64,000 bases of DNA from Methylobacter tundripaludum (GTDB lineage Bacteria; Pseudomonadota; Gammaproteobacteria; Methylococcales; Methylomonadaceae): contig NZ_PTIY01000003.1 in NCBI RefSeq assembly GCF_002934365.1, forward strand, positions 62,001 through 126,000. Direction: 5' to 3'. The notes beneath the pieces were generated by a model. That model searched no databases and had not been told where the DNA came from. It worked only from the letters and a program-made list of their open reading frames with translations. The translations under genes were made by a program, and so were the position numbers. Positions 8,014 to 17,756 of this stretch are shown one piece after another. The first letter of the stretch is position 1, and each line of letters opens with the position of its first letter.

Positions 8014-9123
8014 ATGGAAAATAAAAACCGAACATCCGTTGTCATTGCGCTGCTGACCGGCGTGTTGCTGATCGCGCCGGCCGTCTGGTGGCTGGCATGG
8101 CGCGAACCGCCTTTCCCCGAGGGGCTGGTTCAGGCCAATGGCCGCATCGAGGGCGATCATTACACCGCAGCCGGCAAATGGTCCGGGCGCGTCACCGAAT
8201 TGCTGGCCCGGGAAGGCGATCAGGTCGAAAAAGGACAGGCTCTGGTCACACTGGATGATGTCCAGACCCGCGCCCGACTAGATCAGGCCAAATCGGGCGT
8301 GGATGCGATTAAAGCAAAACTCACGGCCGCCCGGACCTCGCTGTCAGTGTTCAAGAAAAATGTCCCGTTAAAGATAGAAACGGCTAAAGCGGGGCTTACC
8401 CATGCCAATGCAAGCCGGGTTTCCGCCGATGCGACTGAAGAACAGGAACGCAAGGATGCCGAGCGCTTTCGCGAACTGTTAAAAAGACAGACGGTAGAAC
8501 AACATCGCAGCGAACAGGCCGAGCTAAGCTGGAAAGTGGCGCGCGCCCAACACACCACGACTCAAACCGCCGTCACCCAGGCGGAAAAACTGCTGGCCGA
8601 AGCGAGTCTGGGTTGGGAGCAGGTTAAAGCGCAGGAGGATGAAGTCGCGGCGCTGGAAGCTCAGGTGACGCAGGCGGAAGCCGCGCTGGCCGAGGCGCAA
8701 AGCGTGCTGGATGATCTTGTTGTCCGAGCCCCTGCAAGCGGCATGATAACCACCCGTATCGTCGATGCCGGCGAAGTGGTCGCGGCCGGCAGTCCGCTGT
8801 TCGATATTGTCGATCTGGATCGTCTGTATCTGAAAGTCTATGTGCCGGAAAAAGAAATCGGCAAGGTTCGCCTGGGGCTGCCCGCCCGGATTTATACCGA
8901 CGCATTTCCTGACCGGCCTTTCCCCGCGACGCTGCGTTATATCGCTTCCCAGGCGGAATTCACGCCTAAAGAGGTGCAAACGCCCGATGAACGGGTCAAA
9001 CTGGTGTACGCCGTCAAACTTTATCTGGATGAAAACCCGGATCACCGCTTGACTCCCGGTCTGCCCGCCGACGCGGTGATACGCTGGCAGGAGAATGCGC
9101 CATGGGCGAAACCGCGCTGGTAA
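8014..9123 (+). CDS. HlyD-family membrane fusion protein (YbhG-like)
   Basis: A 369-residue adaptor with one N-terminal transmembrane helix (about residues 10-28). Residues FPEGLVQANGRIEGDHYTAA match the YbhG/HlyD entry into the first lipoyl half. Then comes a long charged coiled-coil hairpin (residues about 85-235), the closing lipoyl half LVVRAPASGMITTRIVDAGE and a barrel domain. The last 22 bases overlap the ABC ATPase gene. It links the YbhF-S-R exporter to the TolC-like channel encoded just upstream. Confidence 0.85.
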   Translation: MENKNRTSVVIALLTGVLLIAPAVWWLAWREPPFPEGLVQANGRIEGDHYTAAGKWSGRVTELLAREGDQVEKGQALVTLDDVQTRARLDQAKSGVDAIKAKLTAARTSLSVFKKNVPLKIETAKAGLTHANASRVSADATEEQERKDAERFRELLKRQTVEQHRSEQAELSWKVARAQHTTTQTAVTQAEKLLAEASLGWEQVKAQEDEVAALEAQVTQAEAALAEAQSVLDDLVVRAPASGMITTRIVDAGEVVAAGSPLFDIVDLDRLYLKVYVPEKEIGKVRLGLPARIYTDAFPDRPFPATLRYIASQAEFTPKEVQTPDERVKLVYAVKLYLDENPDHRLTPGLPADAVIRWQENAPWAKPRW

Positions 9124-11063
9124 AAGAACCTGTCATCAAAATACAGGGATTTTGCAAAAGCTATAAAAAACAGCCCGCCGTAAAAGGGATAGACCTGAGC
9201 GTCGAGCGCGGCGAAATTTACGGACTGATCGGGCCGGACGGCTCCGGCAAAAGCAGCCTGATGAAAGCGATTGCCGGGGTGCTGTCCTTTGAACAAGGCG
9301 AGTTGGAAGTATTCGGCATCAAGGTTGATTCCGAATCGGCTGCCGAGCTTATAAAGGCCCGGTTGGGATTCATGCCCCAGGGGCTGGGGCTCAATCTCTA
9401 CGCTGACTTGTCGGTAGAGGAAAATATCGACTTCTTCGCGCAACTGCGCCAGGTAACGCCCGCCCAACTTGACCAGCGCAAACGGAAACTGCTCGGCATC
9501 ACCCGGCTGGACAAGTTTCGCGACCGGCCGATGAAAAATCTCTCCGGCGGCATGAAGCAAAAACTGGGTCTGGTCTGCACGCTGATTCATGAACCCGAAC
9601 TGATCATCCTTGATGAACCCACGACCGGGGTCGATCCGGTTTCGCGCGGCGACTTCTGGGCCATACTGGCCGAACTGCTGCGCGAACAGGGCGTTACGGC
9701 CCTGGTTGCGACCGCATATATGGATGAAGCGGCCCGTTTCCATCGACTTTCCTTGATGTATGACGGGCACATACTGGCCGCAGGGGAACCGGAATTCATT
9801 TGCCGTCAGGCGCAAGGAAGTCTGGTGGAGCTGTCGGCCGAACCGCAGATTCAGGCGCTGGACCAACTTAAAAATCATTATTCGCAGGTCGAAGCCATCG
9901 GCTCCCGCTTGCGGGTTTTTATCGATAATCAATCTTCGGATCAGGCGGCAAAAACCGTCTCCAACTTGCTGGTTGGCGTCGATATTAAAGCCATTCACGC
10001 GTCCCAACCCGAGCTGGAAGATGCTTTTATCGCCTTGTTGCGCAGGCAGCGGCTGTCCGAGCAGAAGACAAACTCGCATACCGTTCCCCGCTTCGATAAG
10101 CCCTTGCTTGAAAATCAGGGCATCGCTATTGCGGCGCGGCAATTAACCCGCGATTTCGGCCGGTTTCGCGCGGTCGATCAAATCGATTTCACGGTTCGGC
10201 AGGGCGAGATATTCGGCCTGCTCGGAGCCAACGGCGCAGGCAAGACGACCGCGATTAAAATGCTGACCGGCATACTGCCGCCGACCGGCGGCGAGGGCCA
10301 GGTTGCGGGCGCCGATATGCGCTATGCCGGGCAGACCATCAAGGAGCGCATCGGTTATATGTCGCAGGCGTTTTCCCTTTATCTGGACCTGACGGTGATC
10401 GAGAACATCCGGCTTTATGCCCGCATTTACGGCGTCAACAGAGACATCATCAAGCAGCGCATAGCCTGGGTCATCGATATTGCCGGGTTAACCGATGTCA
10501 CCGGACAGATGACAGCCGGTCTGCCGATGGGCATCCGCCAACGGCTGGCATTGGGTTGCGCGTTGGTCCACCAGCCCGGCGTGCTTTTTCTGGATGAGCC
10601 CACCTCAGGCGTCGATCCTGTCGGGCGACGCCGTTTCTGGGATATTCTGGTGCATCTTGCCCGCGTGGAACAGGTCGCTATTTTGGTGACGACGCATTAC
10701 ATGAGCGAGGCCGAGCATTGCGATCATCTGGCGCTGATGTATGCGGGCCGGGTCATAAGCGATGAGTCGCCGACAAACATGATCCAGTCCTTGCAACAGG
10801 AGGCGGGACAATTGCTTGAAATCACCACCGACCGTCCGCTGGAAACGCTGGCTTTGCTTAAACAGGCCGGGTTCAACGGCGCCGCTTTATTCGGCAAACA
10901 TATCCATCTGCTGGCGCTGGATATTGCAGCCGCGGAAAAACAGATTCGCGCGTTGCTGGATCGGCAGGCTATCCGGCTGATTGATTCAACGATCCACGCA
11001 CCTACGCTGGAGGATGTTTTTGTTTACCGGGTTCTGGCCCTGGAAAATAAGGAGCGGTTATGA
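9102..11063 (+). CDS. ybhF: ABC exporter with two fused ATPase domains (YbhF-like)
   Basis: A 653-residue protein with two ATP-binding cassettes. The first has Walker A GPDGSGKS, signature LSGGMKQK and Walker B LIILDEPTTGVDP. The second has Walker A GANGAGKT and Walker B VLFLDEPTSGVDP, but the usual LSGGQ is replaced by GLPMGIRQR, so one composite ATP site is probably degenerate. GGAGAATGCGCC precedes the ATG at 9102. It overlaps both neighbours (22 and 4 bases). It energises the two ABC-2 permeases that follow. Substrates of such systems include cationic drugs in E. coli; the substrate here is unknown. Confidence 0.87.
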   Translation: MGETALVKEPVIKIQGFCKSYKKQPAVKGIDLSVERGEIYGLIGPDGSGKSSLMKAIAGVLSFEQGELEVFGIKVDSESAAELIKARLGFMPQGLGLNLYADLSVEENIDFFAQLRQVTPAQLDQRKRKLLGITRLDKFRDRPMKNLSGGMKQKLGLVCTLIHEPELIILDEPTTGVDPVSRGDFWAILAELLREQGVTALVATAYMDEAARFHRLSLMYDGHILAAGEPEFICRQAQGSLVELSAEPQIQALDQLKNHYSQVEAIGSRLRVFIDNQSSDQAAKTVSNLLVGVDIKAIHASQPELEDAFIALLRRQRLSEQKTNSHTVPRFDKPLLENQGIAIAARQLTRDFGRFRAVDQIDFTVRQGEIFGLLGANGAGKTTAIKMLTGILPPTGGEGQVAGADMRYAGQTIKERIGYMSQAFSLYLDLTVIENIRLYARIYGVNRDIIKQRIAWVIDIAGLTDVTGQMTAGLPMGIRQRLALGCALVHQPGVLFLDEPTSGVDPVGRRRFWDILVHLARVEQVAILVTTHYMSEAEHCDHLALMYAGRVISDESPTNMIQSLQQEAGQLLEITTDRPLETLALLKQAGFNGAALFGKHIHLLALDIAAAEKQIRALLDRQAIRLIDSTIHAPTLEDVFVYRVLALENKERL

Positions 11064-12214
11064 ACTTAAGCCGGGTCTGGGCGGTGGCCTATAAAGAATG
11101 GCGTGAAGTTTTGCGCGACCGGCTGTTTTTCACCATGGCTTTTGTGCTGCCTTTATGCATCTTTCTGGTGCTGGGCTGGGGAATTTCCTTCGACGTGGAA
11201 AAGATCCCGTTCGCCGTACTCGATCAGGATAGGACGGCGATGAGCCGGGACTTTCTGCACCGGTTTATCGACTCCCGTTATTTCAACTACAAAGGCGATG
11301 TCCGCAGCGAACGCGAATTCGACGCGCTGCTCGCGCATAGCGACATACGCTTTGCGATTGTCATCCCGCCCAAATTTCAGGAGCGTCTGCTGGCCGGACA
11401 ATCGACATCGGTGCAAAGCCTTATCGATGGCGTTTTCCCTTACCGGGGACAGGTAACCCGAAGTTATGTATCGGGTATTATCGCCAATTTTAATCGTCAG
11501 TCTTTGGCCGGTTATTTAACCGGCGCCCGGGGCCTTTCCCAGGAACAAGCCCTTAGCCGGGTAGCCCCCGTGTTGCTTGAACCCCGTTATTTGTACAACC
11601 AGGCCCTGCGCAGTCAGTGGTCTATGGCGTCAGGATTGATGATGCTGGTGTTGATGGTGACGCCGCCGTTTCTTACCGCGTTGGGCGTGGTGCGGGAAAA
11701 GGAAAACGGCTCCATTTACAATATTTACGCCTCCACTATCAGCCGCAGCGAATTTATTCTGGGTAAATTCCTGCCTTATCTGCTGATTTCCTGCTTGAAC
11801 ATTCTTGTTCTCTGGTGGGTGGTCATGAACGTGTTCGGCACCCCATTCAAGGGCGACCCGCTGTTTTATTATGCCGCGTCGGTGATTTATGTGATCTGTA
11901 CGGCCGGTGTCGGCCTGCTGGTATCGTTGCTGGTTCAAACCCAGGTTGCCGCGATAACGCTGACGATGGTGATTTCCTTTGTTCCGGCTATGCTGTACTC
12001 GGGTCTGCTGGTGCCTATTGAATCAATGGAGCCGGGAACCCGATTCGAGGCGCATTTGTTCCCGACGCTTTATTATCTGCGTATCTCATGGGGCAGTTTT
12101 CTTAAAGGATTGGGCTGGGCCGAACTTTGGTTCGAGGTGGCCGCGCTAATGCTCTACGCGGTTATCCTGTGGGTTGTCGGTTACCTTAATTTCCACAAAA
12201 GGCCGAGGCGATGA
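11060..12214 (+). CDS. ybhS: ABC-2 type permease (YbhS-like)
   Basis: A 384-residue inner membrane permease. One transmembrane helix near the N-terminus (residues about 22-42), a large periplasmic domain, then five C-terminal helices. The amphipathic ABC-2 motif VVREKENGSIYNIYASTISRS lies before the helix cluster. The ATG overlaps the ATPase stop by four bases (ATGA), and its own end overlaps the next permease in the same way. Paired with the second permease as a heterodimer. Confidence 0.86.
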   Translation: MNLSRVWAVAYKEWREVLRDRLFFTMAFVLPLCIFLVLGWGISFDVEKIPFAVLDQDRTAMSRDFLHRFIDSRYFNYKGDVRSEREFDALLAHSDIRFAIVIPPKFQERLLAGQSTSVQSLIDGVFPYRGQVTRSYVSGIIANFNRQSLAGYLTGARGLSQEQALSRVAPVLLEPRYLYNQALRSQWSMASGLMMLVLMVTPPFLTALGVVREKENGSIYNIYASTISRSEFILGKFLPYLLISCLNILVLWWVVMNVFGTPFKGDPLFYYAASVIYVICTAGVGLLVSLLVQTQVAAITLTMVISFVPAMLYSGLLVPIESMEPGTRFEAHLFPTLYYLRISWGSFLKGLGWAELWFEVAALMLYAVILWVVGYLNFHKRPRR

Positions 12215-13365
12215 ACAGCAACCGTTTCCTGTTATGGTGGGACCGCGTGATAGCCATGACCGTTAAAGAGCTGAAACAGCTTTTCCGCGATCCGGTCCTG
12301 CTTGCGATCATTGTTTATTTTTTTACCGCCGACGTCTATCTCGCAGGCGAAGGCATCAAGCTGAATCTTCACAACGCATCGGTGATGGTCATCGATCACG
12401 ATCATAGCGCCGCGTCCCGTGAATTGATTTACCGCTTTCGCCCGCCTTATTTTGATTTGAAGGGGGAAATTTCCGGCAAGAAAGAAGCTGAAAATTTGTT
12501 AAATAAAGGAAAAGTCCTGGCTGTACTGGATATACCGGAACATTTCCAACGGAACCTGTTGCGGGGAAAGCAAGTCGCTGTTCAATTGCAGGTGGATACC
12601 AGCGATACGGTACTGGGCACACTGGCAACCTCGTATGCAGCGCAAATTACCGCGGACTTCGGCCAGGACTTTGCGATGCAAGAGCTTGGGCCGGTCACCG
12701 GGCAGACGGATAACCTGCCCGTTATTGAGGACCGGCACCGAGTGCTGTACAACCCCAACCAGATTGACGGCTGGTTTATGTCGATCTCGGAGCTGTTGAC
12801 CGTGATCACGATACTGTCGATGCTGCTGCCCGCTGCCGCTGCGGTTCGGGAAAAGGAGCGCGGAACCATTGAGCAGCTCGCGGTGTCTCCGCTGACGCCG
12901 TTACAGATTCTGCTGCCCAAAGTCATCGCGATGAGTCTGGTGATTCTTCTGGGCACTGCGGTATGTTTATTTCTGATTATCATCCCGGCTTTCCATTTGC
13001 CGGTTAAAGGCAGCATCCCGCTGTTCTTTGCGGTAACGGCTTTGTATGTATTCGCCACCTCGGGGATAGGTTTGTTCATAGCCACCGCCAGCCGTACCTT
13101 GGGCCAGGTGACGATGCTGGTGGTTTTACTGATGATGCCGATATTGCTGCTTTCCGGCGTATGGACGCCGCCGGAAGCCATGCCGCAAGGTCTGCGCTGG
13201 GCCATGACTTTTTCACCGTTGTATTACTTGACCGAAATGAGCTATGCCATTTTGCTCAAAGGAGCGGACATGTATATTTTGAAGGATTTGCTGTTGGGTT
13301 TAACGCTATTGGGCATTGCCTTCTTCAGTTTCGGCGTGTGGCGTTTCCGGCGGCAGTTTGGATAA
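12211..13365 (+). CDS. ybhR: ABC-2 type permease (YbhR-like)
   Basis: A 384-residue paralogue of the preceding permease, with the same layout: N-terminal helix, periplasmic domain, ABC-2 motif AVREKERGTIEQLAVSPLTP, and a cluster of C-terminal membrane helices ending in a basic FGVWRFRRQFG tail. Last gene of the TetR-tolC-ybhG-F-S-R operon. The order and overlaps match the E. coli ybhGFSR cluster, with a tolC gene added in front. Confidence 0.86.
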   Translation: MNSNRFLLWWDRVIAMTVKELKQLFRDPVLLAIIVYFFTADVYLAGEGIKLNLHNASVMVIDHDHSAASRELIYRFRPPYFDLKGEISGKKEAENLLNKGKVLAVLDIPEHFQRNLLRGKQVAVQLQVDTSDTVLGTLATSYAAQITADFGQDFAMQELGPVTGQTDNLPVIEDRHRVLYNPNQIDGWFMSISELLTVITILSMLLPAAAAVREKERGTIEQLAVSPLTPLQILLPKVIAMSLVILLGTAVCLFLIIIPAFHLPVKGSIPLFFAVTALYVFATSGIGLFIATASRTLGQVTMLVVLLMMPILLLSGVWTPPEAMPQGLRWAMTFSPLYYLTEMSYAILLKGADMYILKDLLLGLTLLGIAFFSFGVWRFRRQFG

Positions 13366-13377
13366 TCCGCGTGAGAG

Positions 13378-13413
13378 AGAAGTACGCAGATAAATTACGT
13401 GATGCGCACTTCT
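13378..13413. repeat. Inverted repeat between convergent genes
   Basis: AGAAGTACGC (13378-13387) and GCGCACTTCT (13404-13413) are complementary over 9 of 10 positions around a 16-base loop. The site lies between the end of ybhR and the end of the convergent ferritin-like gene, where a bidirectional transcript end is expected. No T-tract follows, so it is not a canonical intrinsic terminator. Confidence 0.4.
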
Positions 13414-13426
13414 CCGCCGATCGGCC

Positions 13427-13882
13427 TTACGGGTTAAAGGGCTGAACATCGCCCGGCTTACGCAGCATTTTATTCACTTCGTCAAGATGCAGTTCTTCCC
13501 CGACAATCATGTCTCTGGCATATTCCTCCAGCAACACTGAAACGCCCTCGGACGCTTTCAGCAGTTCAAAATAGGCCGCTATCGCCGTTTTTTCGTGCTC
13601 CAGACTTTCCCTTAGAATATCGCCAATATCGTGCTTGGCCGTTTCCAATAATGGGCCGATCTTCAGCGAAGGATGTCCACCCAATAAGGTCACCAGCTCG
13701 CCCGCTTTATGCGCATGGGCGAGGCTCTCGTCAGCATTGCCCTTAAGCCAGGAAACAATCGGAATGCGGTTATAGCCGTACACCATCAGAGAGTAATGCG
13801 TGTAGCGAACAACCCCCGCCAATTCAAGCTCCATAATTTTATTAAGAATGTCTACAGCCTGTTGCTTTTGTTGATCGTTCAT
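13427..13882 (-). CDS. Ferritin-like diiron protein (bacterioferritin family)
   Basis: A 151-residue four-helix protein. The metal-ligand pattern of the ferritin-like fold is visible: Glu in ELELAGVVRYTHY (helix A), ADESLAHAHKAGE (helix B), LEHEKTAIAAYFEL (helix C) and GEELHLDEV (helix D). The ATG at 13882 follows AGGGGAA at good spacing; the frame extends upstream without support. No signal peptide is seen. It may oxidise or store iron or deal with peroxide. It is shorter than ordinary bacterioferritin, lacks an obvious haem-ligating methionine in context, and stands as a single gene. Confidence 0.75.
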   Translation of the reverse strand: MNDQQKQQAVDILNKIMELELAGVVRYTHYSLMVYGYNRIPIVSWLKGNADESLAHAHKAGELVTLLGGHPSLKIGPLLETAKHDIGDILRESLEHEKTAIAAYFELLKASEGVSVLLEEYARDMIVGEELHLDEVNKMLRKPGDVQPFNP

Positions 13883-14004
13883 ATCGATTCCCCTTTTGTT
13901 GAAAAAAATACGCCGCCTAATCATCAAAGCCCTGATAGCGATGTACACGACACCGCTTATCCTTGATATTCGAGTATAAACCTATCTATTTCGGATAGAT
14001 AAGC

Positions 14005-14052
14005 AATCCTGCAAAATCGGCAATACTACTTAGTACAAACGCTTGCAGGATT
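14005..14052. repeat. Perfect 10-bp inverted repeat upstream of glyQ
   Basis: AATCCTGCAA at 14005-14014 is repeated exactly as TTGCAGGATT at 14043-14052, with a 28-base loop. It lies between the divergent ferritin-like gene and glyQ, upstream of a TATAAT at 14104-14109 that may be the glyQ -10 box. It could be an attenuating or binding element; nothing in the sequence identifies the factor. Confidence 0.4.
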
Positions 14053-14141
14053 CGCAGGCATAAATCCCCAATCTAACGGTATGCCTGATACCGCCTTTTC
14101 AGTTATAATCCCCCATTTTTATTGCCCAAGAGCATTAAACC

Positions 14142-15056
14142 GTGTCCAGCATAAACAACGACTTATCTACTTTTCAGGGACTCATCCTGGCCTTACAGAA
14201 ATACTGGTCAGATCAAGGTTGTATTTTATTGCAGCCGCTGGATCAGGAAGTGGGCGCAGGGACGTTTCATCCCGCCACATTCTTGCGCGCCATAGGCCCC
14301 GAGCCTTGGAATGCAGCCTATGTGCAGCCTTCGCGCAGACCGACCGACGGCCGCTTTGGCGAAAACCCCAACCGCCTGCAACATTACTACCAGTTCCAGG
14401 TGGTGTTAAAACCGTCGCCGGACAATATCCAGGAACTGTACCTGGGTTCGTTACGCCATTTAGGCCTGGATTTGCTCGAACACGACGTGCGCTTCGTCGA
14501 AGACAATTGGGAATCGCCCACTCTCGGCGCATGGGGCTTGGGCTGGGAAGTCTGGCTGAACGGCATGGAAGTGACCCAGTTCACCTACTTCCAGCAAGTC
14601 GGCGGCCTTGAATGCAGGCCGATCACCGGCGAAATCACTTACGGCCTGGAGCGCATCGCGATGTACCTGCAGGGCGTTAAAAGCGTTTACGACCTGGTCT
14701 GGACTAACGGCCCGTTCGGCACGGTCACTTACGGCGACGTGTTCCATCAAAACGAAGTGGAAATGTCCGCTTACAACTTCGAACACGCCAACGTCGAGTT
14801 CATGTTCGAGTGTTTCAACACCTACGAGCAGGAATGCACCAAGCTGATCGAATTGAACTTGCCGCTACCGGCCTATGAAATGGTGCTGAAAGCCTCGCAT
14901 GCGTTCAATCTGCTGGATGCGCGCCACGCCATTTCAGTGACCGAGCGCCAACGCTATCTGTTAAGAGTCAGGAATTTGGCCAAGTCCGTTGCCGAAGCCT
15001 ATTACCAACGCCGTGAATCGCTAGGGTTTCCGATGTTAACCGAGCAGGGAGCATAA
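14142..15056 (+). CDS. glyQ: Glycyl-tRNA synthetase alpha subunit
   Basis: A 304-residue catalytic subunit of the bacterial alpha2beta2 glycyl-tRNA synthetase; the E. coli protein is about the same length. Recognisable features: [14 protein letters not shown] at the start, then [36 protein letters not shown], and [19 protein letters not shown]. The start is GTG at 14142. It forms an operon with glyS one base downstream. Confidence 0.96.
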   Translation: MSSINNDLSTFQGLILALQKYWSDQGCILLQPLDQEVGAGTFHPATFLRAIGPEPWNAAYVQPSRRPTDGRFGENPNRLQHYYQFQVVLKPSPDNIQELYLGSLRHLGLDLLEHDVRFVEDNWESPTLGAWGLGWEVWLNGMEVTQFTYFQQVGGLECRPITGEITYGLERIAMYLQGVKSVYDLVWTNGPFGTVTYGDVFHQNEVEMSAYNFEHANVEFMFECFNTYEQECTKLIELNLPLPAYEMVLKASHAFNLLDARHAISVTERQRYLLRVRNLAKSVAEAYYQRRESLGFPMLTEQGA

Positions 15057-15057
15057 C

Positions 15058-17133
15058 ATGAGCAAACATTTACTATTCGAGCTGGGTTCGGAAGAACTGC
15101 CGCCCAAGACCTTGTTAAAACTGAGCAATGCCCTGTTGAATAACATCATCCAGGGGCTTAACGCCGCCGAGTTAAGCTTTACCGGCAGCAAGGCTTACGC
15201 AACCCCCAGACGTCTGGCCGTTTTCATCGAAAACCTAGCTAGCGCGCAACCGGACAAAACCGTAGAAAAGCGCGGCCCTGCGCTGCAAGCGGCTTTTGCG
15301 CCCGACGGCACCCCCAGCAAAGCGGCTTTAGGCTTTGCGCTCAGCTGCGGCACTACTTTCGACCAACTGGAACGCCTGAAAACCGACAAGGGCGAATGGC
15401 TCAGCTTTACTCAAGCCGTCAAAGGCCAAGCGACGGAAAGCCTGATTCCCGACATCATCCGCCAGAGCATCGCCGGATTGCCGATTGCCAAGCGCATGCG
15501 CTGGGGCAGCTTCACTACCGAGTTCGTCAGACCCGTCCACTGGGCCGTCCTGCTTTTCGGCGACAACGTCATCGACACCGAAATTCTGGGCCTCAAAACC
15601 GGCGCGGCTACACAAGGCCACCGCTTTCACGCGCCGCAAAAAATCACCCTGACCAAGCCGGAAGACTACGCCGATGCCTTGTACAAACAAGGCCATGTCA
15701 TTGCCGATTTTGAGCAACGGAAAACCATCATCCGCGACGCGGCGCAGAAAGCCGCCGCCGCAGTGAACGGTATTGCGCACATCGAGGACGATTTGCTCGA
15801 AGAAATCGCCGCCTTGAACGAATGGCCGGTGCCGATTACCGGGACTTTCGACCCGCGCTACCTGGAACTGCCGCCGGAAGTGCTGATCACCACAATGCAA
15901 ACCAACCAAAAATATTTTCCGGTTAAAAATGCCGAAGGCGGTTTGCTGGCGAACTTTATTACCTTCAGCAATATCGAAAGCAGCAACCCCAAGTCCATAC
16001 AACAGGGTAATGAGCGCGTGGTGACCCCGCGCCTTTCCGATGCGGAATTTTTCTGGAACCAGGACCGGAAAAAGATGCTGGAAGATCGAGTGGAAAGCCT
16101 GTCCAGCGTTATTTTCCAGGAGAATTTGGGCACGGTTTACGACAAAACCATGCGGGTTAAAAACCTCGCGAAATTCATTGCCGGACACCTGGGCGCCGAT
16201 GTTGAACTGGCCGAACGCGCCGCGTTGTTGGCCAAAACCGACCTGATGACCGAAATGGTCGGCGAATTCGGCAACCTGCAAGGCATTATGGGACGCTACT
16301 ATGCGCTGGCGGAGCATGAACCGAAATCGGTCGCGCTGGCGATTGAAGAACAGTATTTCCCCAAACAATCAGGCAGTCCGACTGCCGGCAGCACAATCGG
16401 GCAAATTCTGGCGATTGCCGAAAAAATAGACACCCTGGTCGGCATTTTTGCGGTCGGCCTAATCCCTACCGGCGACAAAGACCCTTATGCATTGCGCCGC
16501 GCCGCATTAGGCATCCTCCGCACCATCATAGAGAACAAGCTCAACATCAACATTGTCGAATTAACCGAATTCGCCAGCGCCCAGATCAAAACCGTTTCCG
16601 GGCAAACCCGCGATCAAGCCGAAACGGCCGACCGGGTGATCGATTTCATTTTCGACCGCTTGAAAGGCTATTGCCTCGACCACGGCTACACAGCCGATGA
16701 ATTCGACGCCGTCCTTACCGTGATTCCGGCGGAACCTTTGGATTTCATGCAGCGTTTGCAGGCGGTTAAAGCCTTCAGGCAACTGCCGGAAGCCGAAAGC
16801 CTGGCCGCGGCGAATAAACGCATCCGCAATATCCTGAAAAAGTCGGACACCCAACCGGCAGCCAGCGTCGGCGCATTGGTCGAAGCGCAAGAAAAACAGT
16901 TATTGCAAGCCGCACTGCAATCCGAAAGCGACATTCAACCGCTGCTGGCGCAACGCAATTACCAAGCCACGCTTAACCGCCTGGCCGGTTTGCGCAATGA
17001 CGTCGATGCGTTTTTCGATCATGTGATGGTGATGACCGACGATCTCGACTTGCGCGCCAACAGGCTGGCATTGCTGAACCTGTTGTCCGAGCAGTTTTTG
17101 ACTTGTGCCGACATTTCCAAATTGCAATCGTAA
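15058..17133 (+). CDS. glyS: Glycyl-tRNA synthetase beta subunit
   Basis: A 691-residue beta subunit of the tetrameric glycyl-tRNA synthetase, full length. It opens with LLFELGSEELPPKTL, the conserved first strand. It includes GHRFHAP, the HD-like segment NWESPTL-independent core LLAKTDLMTEMVGEFGNLQG, and GDKDPYALRRAALGILR, followed by the C-terminal DALR-like anticodon-binding domain. It begins just after glyQ, so the two are co-translated in near-equal amounts. Confidence 0.95.
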   Translation: MSKHLLFELGSEELPPKTLLKLSNALLNNIIQGLNAAELSFTGSKAYATPRRLAVFIENLASAQPDKTVEKRGPALQAAFAPDGTPSKAALGFALSCGTTFDQLERLKTDKGEWLSFTQAVKGQATESLIPDIIRQSIAGLPIAKRMRWGSFTTEFVRPVHWAVLLFGDNVIDTEILGLKTGAATQGHRFHAPQKITLTKPEDYADALYKQGHVIADFEQRKTIIRDAAQKAAAAVNGIAHIEDDLLEEIAALNEWPVPITGTFDPRYLELPPEVLITTMQTNQKYFPVKNAEGGLLANFITFSNIESSNPKSIQQGNERVVTPRLSDAEFFWNQDRKKMLEDRVESLSSVIFQENLGTVYDKTMRVKNLAKFIAGHLGADVELAERAALLAKTDLMTEMVGEFGNLQGIMGRYYALAEHEPKSVALAIEEQYFPKQSGSPTAGSTIGQILAIAEKIDTLVGIFAVGLIPTGDKDPYALRRAALGILRTIIENKLNINIVELTEFASAQIKTVSGQTRDQAETADRVIDFIFDRLKGYCLDHGYTADEFDAVLTVIPAEPLDFMQRLQAVKAFRQLPEAESLAAANKRIRNILKKSDTQPAASVGALVEAQEKQLLQAALQSESDIQPLLAQRNYQATLNRLAGLRNDVDAFFDHVMVMTDDLDLRANRLALLNLLSEQFLTCADISKLQS

Positions 17134-17155
17134 ATGAACAGATCACATGATTCAT

Positions 17156-17215
17156 CGTTCCCGCGCTCCGGCATGGGAACGCGGATGCTACCGCTCCAGC
17201 GGTGCGGGAACACAC
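17156..17215. repeat. Dispersed palindromic repeat after glyS
   Basis: CGTTCCCGCGCTCCGGCATG followed by GGAACGCGG, then CCGCTCCAGCGG. This is two adjacent hairpins (GTTCCCGCGC/GCATGGGAACGC, CCGCT/AGCGG) in the 90-bp gap between glyS and gmhB. Repeats of the CGTTCCCACGCTCC type are common in gammaproteobacterial genomes. It may protect the glyQS transcript end. Confidence 0.5.
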
Positions 17216-17223
17216 GATAAATC

Positions 17224-17756
17224 ATGCCCGAAAACCGCTACGTGTTACTGGATCGTGACGGCGTCATTAACCGCGACTCCGATGATTTCATAAAATCCCC
17301 GGAAGAGTGGCTGCCGATTGAAGGCCGTCTTGAGGCCATTGCGCTATTCAACGAGCATAACTATAAAGTCGTGGTGGTCACTAACCAGTCCGGCGTAGCC
17401 CGCGGCTTGTTCGATACCGCCACGCTGGAAAAAATCCATGCAAAAATGCAACGCATGGCTGCTGAAAAAGGCGGAAAAATCGATGCGATCTATTTCTGCC
17501 CGCACGGGCCGGACGACGGCTGCAACTGCCGCAAACCCAAGCCGGGATTGCTTGAAGCATTTGCAGCCGAGCACCATGCCAGCTTAACCGGTATGGCGGT
17601 TATCGGCGATTCGCTCCGCGACCTGCAATCGGCGCCAGCCCGATACCGGTCAAAACCGGCAAGGGCCGCAAAACCCTGAACGAAAACCCTAATCTCAACA
17701 TCCCCGTTTTTGAGAACTTATATGACGCAGCAAAATTCATCACAACCAGACAATAG
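17224..17756 (+). pseudogene. gmhB: D-glycero-D-manno-heptose 1,7-bisphosphate phosphatase, frameshifted
   Basis: HAD-superfamily phosphatase of LPS heptose synthesis. The first 140 codons are normal: LLDRDGVINRDS (nucleophile Asp), VVVVTNQSGVARG, the zinc-binding CPHGPDDGCNCRKPKPG, and VIGDSLRDLQSA. At about 17,635-17,645 the frame breaks, and the open frame ends at 17,679 with an unrelated tail. In the other frame the expected C-terminus resumes (VKTGKGRKTLNENP, NIPVFENLYDAAKF) and stops at 17,756, overlapping plsC by 35 bases. About four codons also seem missing at the junction, as if a short stretch between GGCG repeats was lost. Either a real frameshift mutation or an assembly error. Confidence 0.75.

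Noticed and set aside
14081-14611. Frame of 176 codons overlapping glyQ
   Set aside because: Different frame of a certain gene, Arg/Pro-rich, no motif.
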